Below are positions 9,276 through 18,911 of a stretch of 64,000 nucleotides of DNA, in pieces (within the stretch, counting starts at the first letter, position 1; every line of letters starts with the position of its first letter). The notes beneath the pieces are model-generated. The model saw only the letters and a list, made by a program, of their open reading frames with translations, ran no database searches and was not told the origin of the DNA. The translations under genes were made by a program, and so were the position numbers. This stretch comes from an uncultured Alphaproteobacteria bacterium (GTDB lineage Bacteria > Pseudomonadota > Alphaproteobacteria > HIMB59): the NCBI GenBank assembly GCA_902611415.1, contig CACLZM010000001.1:124001-188000 (forward strand), in the 5' to 3' direction.

Positions 9276-10008
9276 TACTATAGGTAATTCGGTTCAATTA
9301 GGAAATAATGTCAAAATTGGTCCTTATTGTAATTTAGATGGTAAAATTTCAATAGATGATGGAACAGTATTAAAGTCTCATGTGTCTATAACAGGTAATA
9401 CATCTATAGGTAAAAATAATATTTTTTATCCTTTTTCTAACATTGGATGCGACCCACAAGATCTAAAATTTTCAGGTGAGGATAGTTTTTTAAAAATTGG
9501 AAATTCAAATACATTTAGAGAAAATGTTACAATTAGCAAAGGAACAAAAGATGGAGGAATGATAACTAGTATAAACGATAATAATTTATTTATGACAGGT
9601 GTACACGTCGCTCATGATTGTAAAATTAATAATAATAACATATTAGTGAATCAAGTTACATTAGGAGGACATGTAAATATTCTTGATAATGTCGTTATAG
9701 GAGGTTTATCTGCAATTATACAATTTGTGACCATAGGTTCATACTCCATGATAGGAGGCATGAGTGGAATAGATAAAAACGTATTACCATTTAGTTTAGC
9801 ACTTGGTAACAGAGCAAAATTAAGAGGTTTAAATTTGGTTGGAATAAGAAGAAACAACTTCAGTAAAGAAGACATTGATAAAATTTCATATTTACATGAA
9901 AGTTTTACGACAAAAGACATTAATTTTTCAAATAAAAACAAAGTAGAGGGTATATTTTTAGAATACAAATCGATTTTAAATGAAAAACTCGGCCATATCC
10001 AAAAATGA
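9250..10008 (+). CDS. lpxA: UDP-N-acetylglucosamine acyltransferase
   Basis: LpxA performs the first, reversible acylation of lipid A biosynthesis. The 252-residue protein consists of hexapeptide repeats from residue 5 ([20 protein letters not shown]) followed by a helical C-terminal domain. The catalytic histidine is H122 in GVHVAHDCKI, and SKGTKDGG is the typical substrate loop. The ATG at 9250 gives the usual start MTSQIHPSS and creates an unusually long 26-base overlap with fabZ. Its 3' end overlaps lpxI by 29 bases. Confidence 0.97.
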   Translation: MTSQIHPSSTIGNSVQLGNNVKIGPYCNLDGKISIDDGTVLKSHVSITGNTSIGKNNIFYPFSNIGCDPQDLKFSGEDSFLKIGNSNTFRENVTISKGTKDGGMITSINDNNLFMTGVHVAHDCKINNNNILVNQVTLGGHVNILDNVVIGGLSAIIQFVTIGSYSMIGGMSGIDKNVLPFSLALGNRAKLRGLNLVGIRRNNFSKEDIDKISYLHESFTTKDINFSNKNKVEGIFLEYKSILNEKLGHIQK

Positions 10009-10804
10009 TATCTGTCTAATAGCTGGATCAGGATTATTTGTTAATGAAGTAGCTAATTACCTAAGTAAAAAGAATTTATTAAAACAAATTGTATTAATTG
10101 ATGAAAATAAAAAATTAAAAAAAAATTTTAAAAATAAACTCAAGATATTTAAAATAGAAGATATTGAAAAAATTATATTATTTATTAGATCAAAAAATCT
10201 TAATAATATTTTGATTATTGGTTACGTAAATCTTCCATCTTTTAAAAAATTTAATTTTTCATTAAAGTCAAAGCTTTTGATTTCAAAGGATATATTTTTA
10301 AATAATATTAATAACCAATCAAAAATTTTAAAAAAGTATTTATCAAATAATAAATTAGCTCTCCTTTCTCAAAAAAAAGTATTAAGAGAAATGCTTGTTT
10401 CTTATAATGATAATTATTATCACAACGAAAATAAAAAAATTATAAATGAATTAAAAATTAAAAAAGACTTTATAAAAAAAATATTTTCAATGAACATAGC
10501 ACAATCATTTATTTTAAATGGCGATAGGGTAATAGCTATGGAAGATATATTTGGTACTAATAATATGATAAAAAAAATCGGTAAAATTACATCTAAATTT
10601 AATAATTTGATTTTTGTGAAATCTAAAAAATTAAATCAAATAGATGAAATTGATTTTCCTATAATTGGTATGGAGACACTTTCGTTACTTATAAAATATA
10701 AATTTCGAGCAATTTGTTTATTTAATAATAATATTATTATTTCACAAAAGGAAAATTTTTTAAAAAAAATACGAACAAATAATGTTTCTTTAATCATTTT
10801 ATAA
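9980..10804 (+). CDS. lpxI: UDP-2,3-diacylglucosamine pyrophosphatase LpxI
   Basis: LpxI hydrolyses UDP-2,3-diacylglucosamine to lipid X and replaces LpxH in alphaproteobacteria. The 274-residue protein has the family N terminus (DICLIAGSGLFVNEVANYL), the central block NGDRVIAMEDIFGTNNMIKK, and the C-terminal FPIIGMETLSLLIKYKFRAI. These correspond to the two-domain DUF1009 architecture. The sequence is strongly AT-biased with many Lys/Asn substitutions. It lies between lpxA (29-base overlap) and lpxB (1-base gap), the expected alphaproteobacterial order. Confidence 0.93.
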   Translation: MKNSAISKNDICLIAGSGLFVNEVANYLSKKNLLKQIVLIDENKKLKKNFKNKLKIFKIEDIEKIILFIRSKNLNNILIIGYVNLPSFKKFNFSLKSKLLISKDIFLNNINNQSKILKKYLSNNKLALLSQKKVLREMLVSYNDNYYHNENKKIINELKIKKDFIKKIFSMNIAQSFILNGDRVIAMEDIFGTNNMIKKIGKITSKFNNLIFVKSKKLNQIDEIDFPIIGMETLSLLIKYKFRAICLFNNNIIISQKENFLKKIRTNNVSLIIL

Positions 10805-10805
10805 G

Positions 10806-11891
10806 ATGAAGATTTTATTTATTACTTTTGAACAATCTGGAAGACAAATTGTCAAATCAATACTTGATGATAATTATTTTAAAATTAATAAAAAACAAAT
10901 ATTTACATTTGGTATGAATGAGAGCTATTTAGAATTTAATGATTTAACAAATATAAATATTACCTCAATTATGGGTTTTGTAGATATTGTTAGTAATTTA
11001 AAATATCTTTTCAATCTAAGACTTAAAATCAAAGAAATTGTTGATTTACATTTATTTACTCATATTTTTTTTGTAGATTCATTTGATTTTTCAAAATTTT
11101 ATTTACAAAAATTTAAATCAAACAAAATAAAATATTGTCAAATTGTAGGTCCATCAGTTTTTATCTGGAAATCAAGTAAAGCAAAATTTATTAATAGAAA
11201 TTTTGATAAGATTTTTTCAATCTTTAGTATTGAAAAAAGTTATTACAACTCAAATATCTATAATTATATTGGTCATCCTTTAAAGAACAAAACTTACTAT
11301 TCTAATGATTATAATGAAATCAATAATATTGGTATTTTTTTGGGTAGTAGACAACAAGAAATATATAAAAATATACCTATAATTAAAAAATTATTATTAA
11401 ATCTCAAAAAATATAAAGATCTTGTTTTTAATTTTTTTGTTACAACCGAATATCGTGAAATTATAGAAAACTATTTTAAAGATAATTCTAATATACAAAT
11501 ACATTTGAATGATAATTCTTACTATAAAAAAATATCTAAACTAGATTTTGCTTTTGCTTGTTCAGGGACTGTTCATCTAGAACTATGTTTTTCAAATATA
11601 CCACACTTAATATTTTATAAAGCTAATATTATAAATTATTATATTTTTAAATTGTTTGTAAGATCGAAATACTTATCATTAGTTAATATTTTCAATAAAA
11701 AAGAAATTATAAAAGAGTTCATTCAAAGTGATTTTACAGACACTAATTTGTTAGATTTTTTTACAATTTTAAAATTAAATAAAGATAAGCTTTATAATTA
11801 TAGAAAAAATATGTTTGATGGGACTAAAAGATGTAATTTTGAAAACTTTCGTTCAAGTATAATTACTGATTATTTAGAAAAGTTTTCTTAA
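10806..11891 (+). CDS. lpxB: Lipid-A-disaccharide synthase
   Basis: LpxB (GT-B fold, family GT19) joins UDP-diacylglucosamine and lipid X. The 361-residue protein is slightly short (usually about 380). Recognisable blocks are [51 protein letters not shown] and the donor-binding [20 protein letters not shown]. The N-terminal AGExSGD motif has changed to FEQSGRQ, so the gene is divergent. It ends the + strand operon; its last 29 bases overlap the end of the convergent gltA. Confidence 0.92.
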   Translation: MKILFITFEQSGRQIVKSILDDNYFKINKKQIFTFGMNESYLEFNDLTNINITSIMGFVDIVSNLKYLFNLRLKIKEIVDLHLFTHIFFVDSFDFSKFYLQKFKSNKIKYCQIVGPSVFIWKSSKAKFINRNFDKIFSIFSIEKSYYNSNIYNYIGHPLKNKTYYSNDYNEINNIGIFLGSRQQEIYKNIPIIKKLLLNLKKYKDLVFNFFVTTEYREIIENYFKDNSNIQIHLNDNSYYKKISKLDFAFACSGTVHLELCFSNIPHLIFYKANIINYYIFKLFVRSKYLSLVNIFNKKEIIKEFIQSDFTDTNLLDFFTILKLNKDKLYNYRKNMFDGTKRCNFENFRSSIITDYLEKFS

Positions 11892-13218
11892 GCCACAATA
11901 AATTAAATATTGATTTTTTCTCTCTATCGGGGACTTTTTTATAGGACTTATCTTTATCTCCGGTAAATAATTGTCTGGGTCTTGTGATTTTAAATTCTTT
12001 GTCTTCTATCATTTCTTTCCATTGTGATAACCAGCCTACTGTTCTTCCAACTGCAAATATTGGTGTAAACATTGATGTAGGTATATTTAGTGCTTTTAAA
12101 AGAATTCCAGAGTAAAAATCAACATTTGGGTACAGATTTTTCTCTTTAAAATATGTGTCATTTAAGGCTAATTCTTCAATTTCTTTAGCTATTTCGAGTT
12201 CTTTTGATTTAATTTTTAGATCCTTGAATAAATCTTCTGTGCTTTTCTTTAAAACTTTAGCTCTTGGGTCATAGCTTTTATAGACTCTATGTCCAAAACC
12301 CATCAATCTTATTTTATTTTTTTTATTTTTAACTTCCTCTATAAAGTCTTTAGGTTTTAAATCATTTAATACTATTTCATCAATCATATCTATCACAGCT
12401 TCATTAGCACCACCGTGAGATTTCCCCCAAAGTGATGAGATGCCAGCTGATAAACATGCATATGGGTTTGCTAGAGACGAGCCAGCAGTTCTTACAGTTG
12501 ATGTTGAGGCATTTTGTTCATGATCAGCATGAAGAATAAAGATTTGATCCATTATTTTTGAAAAGAGTGGATTTATTTCATATTCCTTTGTTGGAGTTGC
12601 AAAGCACATATGTAAAAAATTATCTGCGTAATTAAGTTTATTAACAGGATAAACGAAAGGCTGACCAACAGAGTATTTATATGCCATTGCAGCAATGGTT
12701 GGCATCTTTGCTAAAATTCTATGTGACGCAATCATTCTATGCTCAGGATCTTCAATATTTAAAGAGTCATGATAAAATGATGACAAAGCTCCAACAATTC
12801 CAATCATCATGGCCATAGGGTGTGCATCTCTTCTAAAACCCCTGTAAAACTGAATTATTTGTTCATTTAATAATGTGTGGTTTTTAATGATTTCTTCAAA
12901 TTCATTTTTATCACTCTCTGATGGCAACTCACCGTGCATAAGTAAGTAACAAACTTCTAGATGAGAGCTATTATTTGCAAGTTCTTCAATAGGATAACCT
13001 CTATATTGAAGAATACCTTTTTCGCCATCAATGTATGTTATTTTAGAATTACAAGCTGCAGTTGATGTAAAACCAGGGTCATAAGTAAATAGACCTGTCT
13101 TCTTGTATAGTGATGATATGTTAATTACATCTGGCCCAATAGATCCTTTGATCCCATCAAATTCATACTCCTTGCCAGTTTTAGTATCGACTAATTTAAA
13201 ACGTTTTTCATCAATCAT
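11863..13218 (-). CDS. gltA: Citrate synthase (type II)
   Basis: This enzyme condenses oxaloacetate and acetyl-CoA at the entry of the TCA cycle. The 451-residue protein is a little longer than E. coli GltA (427). It has the N-terminal domain of the hexameric type, [15 protein letters not shown], the catalytic [15 protein letters not shown] and [13 protein letters not shown]. After the usual end there are about 20 extra residues (roughly from [12 protein letters not shown]), and this tail is the part that overlaps lpxB. It is the last gene of the minus-strand operon and overlaps gltX by 8 bases. Confidence 0.97.
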   Translation of the reverse strand: MIDEKRFKLVDTKTGKEYEFDGIKGSIGPDVINISSLYKKTGLFTYDPGFTSTAACNSKITYIDGEKGILQYRGYPIEELANNSSHLEVCYLLMHGELPSESDKNEFEEIIKNHTLLNEQIIQFYRGFRRDAHPMAMMIGIVGALSSFYHDSLNIEDPEHRMIASHRILAKMPTIAAMAYKYSVGQPFVYPVNKLNYADNFLHMCFATPTKEYEINPLFSKIMDQIFILHADHEQNASTSTVRTAGSSLANPYACLSAGISSLWGKSHGGANEAVIDMIDEIVLNDLKPKDFIEEVKNKKNKIRLMGFGHRVYKSYDPRAKVLKKSTEDLFKDLKIKSKELEIAKEIEELALNDTYFKEKNLYPNVDFYSGILLKALNIPTSMFTPIFAVGRTVGWLSQWKEMIEDKEFKITRPRQLFTGDKDKSYKKVPDREKKSIFNLLWLKKTFLNNQ

Positions 13219-14446
13219 TTAAGTATAATAATAACTTTTCTTTCACTTTTTCAATACCAAAGAATAAAATAATCTTTTCAATTGGTATTTTGGACTCAAA
13301 ATTTACTGTAATTTTTCTGATTATCTTACCTATTTTCTTTAAAGGTAAGTCATTTTTCTCAAGCATTAATACAGTATTATCAGCATCATGCAAACTTTTA
13401 ATAATTGAATAAATTTTTTTAATTAAAGCTTTTTCATTTTCATCAATTTCAAGGACAATATTTTTTTCAAAAAAGTTTAAAAGTTTTGATACCTCTATAT
13501 TGATATCTGTATATTTGTTACATCTTTCTAATATGTCCTGGAAAACAAGTTCTAACTGAAAATTAGATACTTGTTTTTCTATATTTTTTTCTAAAAAATT
13601 TTTAAATTCTATAAAAGATAATTTATTTAAATAATGACGATTAATGAAATCTAACTTTTCAATATCAAATTTAGCTGGTGATAAAACTACTTTAGATAAA
13701 TTGAAATTATCAATTGCATCTTCAATATCTAAATATTCGATATCATTGAAATTATTACCTAATTTAATGATAAAATTAAATATTGAGTCTGATAGGTAAC
13801 CTTCACTCAAATAATCGTTTACATTAGTTATATTATTTCTTTTTGATAACTTTTTGCCATTAATGTCGTGTATCAGAGGTATATGGGCATATTTTATATC
13901 TTTAAAATTTAAAGCATCCGATATCATTATTTGTTTAATTGAATTAGTAGTATGATCGTTTCCACGAATGACATTAGTCACATTCTCTAAATGGTCGTCA
14001 ATTAAGTTTGATAATATAAAAGTTGGGCTTTTGTCAGATCTTGCAATTGAAAAATCTTCTATAGTATTAGATGGTACTTTTATTTTTCCTAAAATTAAAT
14101 CATCATACTCAAAAAATTCATTATCTCTGTTCACTCTAAACTTATAAGGCCCATCCTTTGAATGATACGCCATATCATTTGACATCAGTTTTTCTAAATA
14201 TTCTTGATGAATACTTAAATTTTTAGATTGATAACTAAGATTATCATATTGAAGTTTAAATATATTAAATATTTTTAATATTTCCTCTTCATATATTTTT
14301 TTTGATCTTTCCCTATCTGTGTCTTCTATTCTTAAAAGAAATTTTCCTTCATTTTTTTTTGCAAATAAAAAATTGTAAATTGCAGTCCTTAAACTTCCCA
14401 TATGAAAATTTCCAGTAGGAGAGGGGGCGAATCTAGTGATTATCAT
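13211..14446 (-). CDS. gltX: Glutamate--tRNA ligase
   Basis: This class I aminoacyl-tRNA synthetase charges tRNA-Glu. The catalytic motifs are [18 protein letters not shown] (HMGS in place of the common HIGG/HIGH) and [11 protein letters not shown] (KMSKR equivalent). At 411 residues it is clearly shorter than the usual 465-485, because the C-terminal anticodon-binding part is reduced. Gene order lexA-gltX-gltA is typical of alphaproteobacteria; the comEC gene often found between lexA and gltX is missing. Its start codon shares a base with the lexA stop. Confidence 0.95.
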   Translation of the reverse strand: MIITRFAPSPTGNFHMGSLRTAIYNFLFAKKNEGKFLLRIEDTDRERSKKIYEEEILKIFNIFKLQYDNLSYQSKNLSIHQEYLEKLMSNDMAYHSKDGPYKFRVNRDNEFFEYDDLILGKIKVPSNTIEDFSIARSDKSPTFILSNLIDDHLENVTNVIRGNDHTTNSIKQIMISDALNFKDIKYAHIPLIHDINGKKLSKRNNITNVNDYLSEGYLSDSIFNFIIKLGNNFNDIEYLDIEDAIDNFNLSKVVLSPAKFDIEKLDFINRHYLNKLSFIEFKNFLEKNIEKQVSNFQLELVFQDILERCNKYTDINIEVSKLLNFFEKNIVLEIDENEKALIKKIYSIIKSLHDADNTVLMLEKNDLPLKKIGKIIRKITVNFESKIPIEKIILFFGIEKVKEKLLLYLND

Positions 14447-15024
14447 TAATATTTTCTGACTAAATTAATCATCTTACCCAATATTTTAATCCTATCTTTT
14501 TTATACTTGATTGATGAAAAATTTTTGTGATCGCCAAATATTTCAATTTCATCTTTGATTAATTTAATTTTTTTTAGAGTTATCTCACTATCATCTATCT
14601 GAATAGCATGAATATCATTTGAATTATAATTTGTAACTTTTTCTAATATGATTATATCATCTTCAAAAATACCATATGACTCCATTGAATTACCACTTAC
14701 TTTACAAGCGACACAGTTCCTTTTATTCGATTTTATAAAACTATTTACATCAATATATTCTATTTGTTGACTCAAACTATCTATAGGTTTACCCGCAGAT
14801 ATCGCATTATAAAAAGGAATTAAATTATTTAATTCAATAGACCTAGATTTTAATTTGTCTTTTTTTATGTGACCTTGTTCTTCTAAATATTCTAAATATT
14901 GAAATATGGAGGATTTAGATTTTAAACCCATGTGTTCTTTCATTTCCTCATAATTAGGAGATATTTTATTTTTCTCAATATATTTTCTCAAAAAATCTAA
15001 AAGCTTTTTGGCGTTTTTAGTCAT
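14446..15024 (-). CDS. lexA: LexA repressor
   Basis: LexA represses SOS genes and self-cleaves when RecA filaments form. The 192-residue protein has the winged-helix DNA-binding domain at residues 1-65 (TKNAKKLLDFLRKYI, SSIFQYLEYLEEQGHIKK, KSRSIEL), the cleavage site A77-G78 in NAISAGKPI, catalytic Ser113 in GNSMESYGIFEDD and catalytic Lys151 in ITLKKIKL. The peptidase dyad is therefore intact, which implies a working SOS switch. It is co-directional and overlapping with moeA (8 bases) and gltX. Confidence 0.95.
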   Translation of the reverse strand: MTKNAKKLLDFLRKYIEKNKISPNYEEMKEHMGLKSKSSIFQYLEYLEEQGHIKKDKLKSRSIELNNLIPFYNAISAGKPIDSLSQQIEYIDVNSFIKSNKRNCVACKVSGNSMESYGIFEDDIIILEKVTNYNSNDIHAIQIDDSEITLKKIKLIKDEIEIFGDHKNFSSIKYKKDRIKILGKMINLVRKY

Positions 15025-16135
15025 TTATTTGATATAACCTTAGTTTATTAGTTCTATCATAATAAATCAGACAGTTTGCATATAATATATTTTTTAAATT
15101 AGAACTTTCTTGATTATTAAATACTTTAATACTTTTCTGATCTCTTAAACCAAATAAAAAAGATTTTCTTTTCAAAATTTTAAAATTAAATTTTACATTA
15201 TTGATATCAATTAAATCATATTTAATCTTCGATTTTCTATTATTATAAATCTCGATTAATGATTTAATAATTATATTGGTCAATACAAATGAAGAGCATG
15301 GGTTTCCAGGAAAAAACATATAAATTTTATTTTTCTTTATAAATAATTTAAAAGGTCTACCTGGTTTTAAATCAAGACCATCAATAATTAAATTAAAATT
15401 TTCAAAATTGATATCATCTTTACTTTTACCTGTGCCTCCAATAATAACTGTAATATCTGATTTTGAATTGTTTATTTCTTTTAGTAATAACTTTTGATCA
15501 TCTTTTATATGAATACTCTTTTCAACAATATGATTATTCTTTTTTATAAAATTATTTAAATAATAACCATTTGTAGGGAGAATAAAATGATCTTTAGTAA
15601 ATTCGCTACCTGTCGAAATAATTTTAAATTTTAATGGTTGTAGTATTTTGACTTTTATATCTTTCAGGCTTTTTATACTGCTTAATTCATAAAAAGATAA
15701 ATATTTATTCTGAAAATCAATTTTACTACCTTTTTTGAAGATATGTCCCTTTTTTCTTATGAATCTATTATTTTTATTAAAATTAATTACATAAGCATTT
15801 CCTTCATTTATAAAAATTTGTTCTTGGGGAACTATATATTTTATATTATCAGGAATTAGCGACCCAGTTTTTACAATTAAACACTCATTTAAATTTACCT
15901 TTATTTTATTAAAAATATTTAATTTCGATTTTCCAATAATTTTAAATTTTTTTCCAACATTTGTTATTGCTATACCATCCATTGATGATTGATTTTGAGG
16001 AGGTATATTTTTCTTAATCACTATATTAGATTTGATTAAATGATTATTATTTAGATTTTGACTAAAAATTGATGAAAATTTATTTTTTGGAAGATAACTT
16101 GAAATTAATTTAATTGTCTTAAAAATATCATCCAA
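15017..16135 (-). CDS. moeA: Molybdopterin molybdenumtransferase MoeA
   Basis: MoeA inserts molybdate into adenylated molybdopterin to finish molybdenum cofactor. The 372-residue protein is somewhat short (usually about 400). It carries the family landmarks PPQNQSSMDGIAI, VKTGSLIPDN, VPQEQIFINEG, KIISTGSEF, the glycine-rich VIIGGTGKSKDDI, and LKPGRPFKLF followed by FFPGNPCSSFVLT. It follows moaC with an 8-base overlap, so Moco synthesis genes are embedded between trp genes and lexA, a common alphaproteobacterial arrangement. Confidence 0.93.
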   Translation of the reverse strand: MDDIFKTIKLISSYLPKNKFSSIFSQNLNNNHLIKSNIVIKKNIPPQNQSSMDGIAITNVGKKFKIIGKSKLNIFNKIKVNLNECLIVKTGSLIPDNIKYIVPQEQIFINEGNAYVINFNKNNRFIRKKGHIFKKGSKIDFQNKYLSFYELSSIKSLKDIKVKILQPLKFKIISTGSEFTKDHFILPTNGYYLNNFIKKNNHIVEKSIHIKDDQKLLLKEINNSKSDITVIIGGTGKSKDDINFENFNLIIDGLDLKPGRPFKLFIKKNKIYMFFPGNPCSSFVLTNIIIKSLIEIYNNRKSKIKYDLIDINNVKFNFKILKRKSFLFGLRDQKSIKVFNNQESSNLKNILYANCLIYYDRTNKLRLYQIND

Positions 16136-16592
16136 TATTGTTTTTACCTCCTCTTTTTTTTATTATTTCAATTTTTTTAATAATTATCTTTTTTTTAAAA
16201 GACTTAAGCATATCAAAAGTTGTAATAGAGGCACACGAAACCGAATTTAAGGCTTCTATCTCTAATCCTGTTGAGTAGTTTGATTTCACAACACTTTTTA
16301 TTTCTATATATACCTCGTCTCTTAAATTAAGGGTCAAAGAAACATAATCTATTGGAATATTGTGTGTTAAAGGTATCTGGTGTGAGGTATTTTTGGCAGC
16401 ATAAATACCTGCAATTTTGGCTGTGTTAAATAAATTATTTTTAAGTTCTTTATCACCTTTGATTACTGAATAGAGTTTTTTATCAATTTCAATTAAAGAT
16501 CTTGCCTCAGCAAATCTTTTTGTTTTATTTTTTTTTGATATATCAACCATTTCAATATTTTTATTTTTTTTATTGAAGTGTGATAAACTCAT
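16128..16592 (-). CDS. moaC: Cyclic pyranopterin monophosphate synthase
   Basis: MoaC works with MoaA to form cPMP, the first Moco intermediate. The 154-residue protein is full length. Landmarks are the N-terminal MVDISKKNKTKRFAEA, HQIPLTHNIPIDYVSLTL in the central strand, and the active-site block TGLEIEALNSVSCAS with DMLKSF. It overlaps trpC as TAATG and overlaps moeA by 8 bases. Confidence 0.95.
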   Translation of the reverse strand: MSLSHFNKKNKNIEMVDISKKNKTKRFAEARSLIEIDKKLYSVIKGDKELKNNLFNTAKIAGIYAAKNTSHQIPLTHNIPIDYVSLTLNLRDEVYIEIKSVVKSNYSTGLEIEALNSVSCASITTFDMLKSFKKKIIIKKIEIIKKRGGKNNIG

Positions 16593-17362
16593 TAAGCCTC
16601 ATACAATCTATTTATATATTTAATTTTATTATCATTTTTTAAAATACTACCACCTATTAAAAAAGAAGATATTCCACTTTCTTTTTTAATTTTTTTTATA
16701 TTTGAAACTGTAACTCCACTTTCACTAATTATTATTTTATTTTTTAATATTTTAGATAGTTTTATTGATTTATTTATATCAATCTTTTGTTCTTTTAGAT
16801 TTCTATTATTGATTCCAATCAAATTTGCATCTATACCCTCAATTTTCCTTGCTTCAGTAATATTTTCAATCTCTATTAATACATCTAGACCAATATCAAT
16901 TGCCAAATTATGTAATTTTTTTATATTTGATTTAGATAAAATTTTTGCAATTAACAATAAAGCATCTGCACCAAATTCTTTAGTTTCAAATACTTGTGTT
17001 TCATTTATTATAAAATCTTTTCTAATAATTGGCTTATCAGTAATTTTTTTTGCAATTTTTATATCATTTAAACTTCCACCAAAATTTTTGTCAGTCAAGA
17101 TGGATATACAACAACATTTTGATTTATGATATTGTTCGAGAATATCCTGAATATACTTTATTTTATTAAAATTTTTAACCGAAGGACTATATCTTTTAAA
17201 TTCAGCGATAAGAGCGTTTTTATTAATATTTAGATTACTTTCTATTGCACTAAGAAAGTATTTCGATTTACTATATTTAGAATTCTTTTTTTTATTAGTT
17301 TTTTGTTTTAAATATTTTATATGATTAGTTTTTTCTAAAACTATTTTATCTAAAATATTCAT
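16592..17362 (-). CDS. trpC: Indole-3-glycerol phosphate synthase
   Basis: This TIM-barrel enzyme closes the indole ring of CdRP during tryptophan biosynthesis. The 256-residue, monofunctional form (not fused to trpF) shows AEFKRYSPSVKNF, SILTDKNFGGSLNDI, IIRKDFIINETQV, GADALLLIAKIL, LIGINNRNL and ISESGV in the correct order around the barrel. The start ATG overlaps the trpD stop as TAATG, and the gene is translationally coupled to moaC in the same way. Confidence 0.96.
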   Translation of the reverse strand: MNILDKIVLEKTNHIKYLKQKTNKKKNSKYSKSKYFLSAIESNLNINKNALIAEFKRYSPSVKNFNKIKYIQDILEQYHKSKCCCISILTDKNFGGSLNDIKIAKKITDKPIIRKDFIINETQVFETKEFGADALLLIAKILSKSNIKKLHNLAIDIGLDVLIEIENITEARKIEGIDANLIGINNRNLKEQKIDINKSIKLSKILKNKIIISESGVTVSNIKKIKKESGISSFLIGGSILKNDNKIKYINRLYEA

Positions 17363-18345
17363 TATTTTTTAATTTTTTTTAAATGATTTAAAGCCTTAGA
17401 CGTATCAAGAGAATTACTTAATATATCAAAGCATTCATCAAATTTAATAGTCGGTTTTATTGTTTGCATCGCGTAAATTGAATTAATAATAGTTATATCT
17501 CTGTAACTATCTTTTTTTCCCTGGAATAATTCAATCAGCCTGCTTGCATTATAAGAGGGAATACCTCCTTTAATATCCTTAAAATTTAATTTAGATGAAA
17601 GGTATTTTTTATATTTTGTATGAGATATCTTCTTTTTAGTGATATTTTTTCCTCTTTTAAAATAAAAATTTGTTGGAGCAAATATACTTATTTCGTCTAA
17701 TCCATCATCTGAGAAAAAAATTGTAGAATTTTTATTATCAATTTTAGATAGTATTTTTAACATTATTTCTGCTGAGTTTTTATTCACAGTACCTAATATT
17801 TGATATTTTGCGCCTAATGGATTTAATGTAGGGCCCATATAATTAAATATCGTTTTTATACCTAATTTTTTTCTAACTTCTCCAACTTTACTAAGATTTG
17901 GGTAAAAAAAAGGTGCATTTAAATAGACAAATTTATCATTTGTTATTTTATTAATTATTTTCTTCGAATCTTTTTCACTAGATATATTCAATTCAGAAAT
18001 AATATCAGAAGAGCCACTTAATGAGCTAGCAGCACGATTACCATGTTTTGCAATTGGAATATCAACAGATGATAACAATATAGCTACTGTTGTTGATATA
18101 TTTAATGTCTTTAACCCATCACCTCCAGTCCCGCATGTATCCAAAGAATTAGAATATTGTTTAATTTTATTAGAATTTTTAAAAATAAATTTTCTTAAAG
18201 ATAAAAGTATATCGCTATTATTAATTAATTTATTTAATTGATGAATAATAATCGCTTGATGAGAAATATTATCTGAGTCAAATAAATACTTAATAGCATA
18301 TTCAACATTTCTATTAGTTATTGAGTCATCTAATTTAAATTTCAT
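17362..18345 (-). CDS. trpD: Anthranilate phosphoribosyltransferase
   Basis: TrpD transfers phosphoribose from PRPP to anthranilate. The 327-residue product carries the PRPP-binding DTCGTGGDGLKTLNIST, then AKHGNRAASSLSGSSDI, and LNAPFFYPNLSKVGEVRKKL with FNYMGPTLNPLGA. I place the start at the ATG at 18345, which overlaps the trpG TGA as ATGA, rather than at a TTG two codons upstream. It is separate from trpG, not fused to it as in enterics. Confidence 0.96.
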   Translation of the reverse strand: MKFKLDDSITNRNVEYAIKYLFDSDNISHQAIIIHQLNKLINNSDILLSLRKFIFKNSNKIKQYSNSLDTCGTGGDGLKTLNISTTVAILLSSVDIPIAKHGNRAASSLSGSSDIISELNISSEKDSKKIINKITNDKFVYLNAPFFYPNLSKVGEVRKKLGIKTIFNYMGPTLNPLGAKYQILGTVNKNSAEIMLKILSKIDNKNSTIFFSDDGLDEISIFAPTNFYFKRGKNITKKKISHTKYKKYLSSKLNFKDIKGGIPSYNASRLIELFQGKKDSYRDITIINSIYAMQTIKPTIKFDECFDILSNSLDTSKALNHLKKIKK

Positions 18346-18911
18346 ATACAATCCATAAAATTTTCTAAAATCTTTGAACCCATAAGAGTTTCAATACTCT
18401 CAGGATGATATTGCACACCATAAATAGAAAATAATTCATGTTTAAAACTCATTATAATTTTATCATCCTCTGAAATGCTTGTTATTTTTAAATTTTGAGG
18501 AAAATTATTTTTATTTAGGTATAAAGAGTGATATCTAGTTGCACGGAACTTTTTATCAATATTTTTATATATCTTACATTCATTTATTTTTTTTAAATTT
18601 GATACTTTTCCATGCATTGGTGTACTTAATGTGTCTATTTTAGCTCCAAAATAAACTCCTAAAATTTGATGACCTAAACAAACACCTAATATTGGTATAA
18701 ATGAGTATATTTGATGAACTAAATCAAGACATTCTCCTGCATTAAATGGATTACTTGGTCCAGGTGATATAACAACTCCTTTACTATTAATAATTTTATC
18801 AATATTTTTTAAAATCATGTCATTTTTGATAACTAAAACTTGATCTCTTTTACTTAAACAATGATACAAATTATATGTGAAGCTATCGTAATTATCTATG
18901 AGAGTAATCAT
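18342..18911 (-). CDS. trpG: Anthranilate synthase component II (glutamine amidotransferase)
   Basis: TrpG supplies ammonia from glutamine to TrpE. The 189-residue class I amidotransferase has the start LIDNYDSFTYNLYH, the oxyanion motif SPGPSNPF, the nucleophile in LGVCLGHQILG, and the His-Glu of the triad in VQYHPES. It overlaps both trpE (1 base) and trpD (4 bases). Confidence 0.96.
   Translation of the reverse strand: MITLIDNYDSFTYNLYHCLSKRDQVLVIKNDMILKNIDKIINSKGVVISPGPSNPFNAGECLDLVHQIYSFIPILGVCLGHQILGVYFGAKIDTLSTPMHGKVSNLKKINECKIYKNIDKKFRATRYHSLYLNKNNFPQNLKITSISEDDKIIMSFKHELFSIYGVQYHPESIETLMGSKILENFMDCI

Noticed and set aside
9651-9968. A 105-codon open frame antisense to lpxA
   Set aside because: It is a by-product of the hexapeptide-repeat codon pattern on the other strand, with no independent support.
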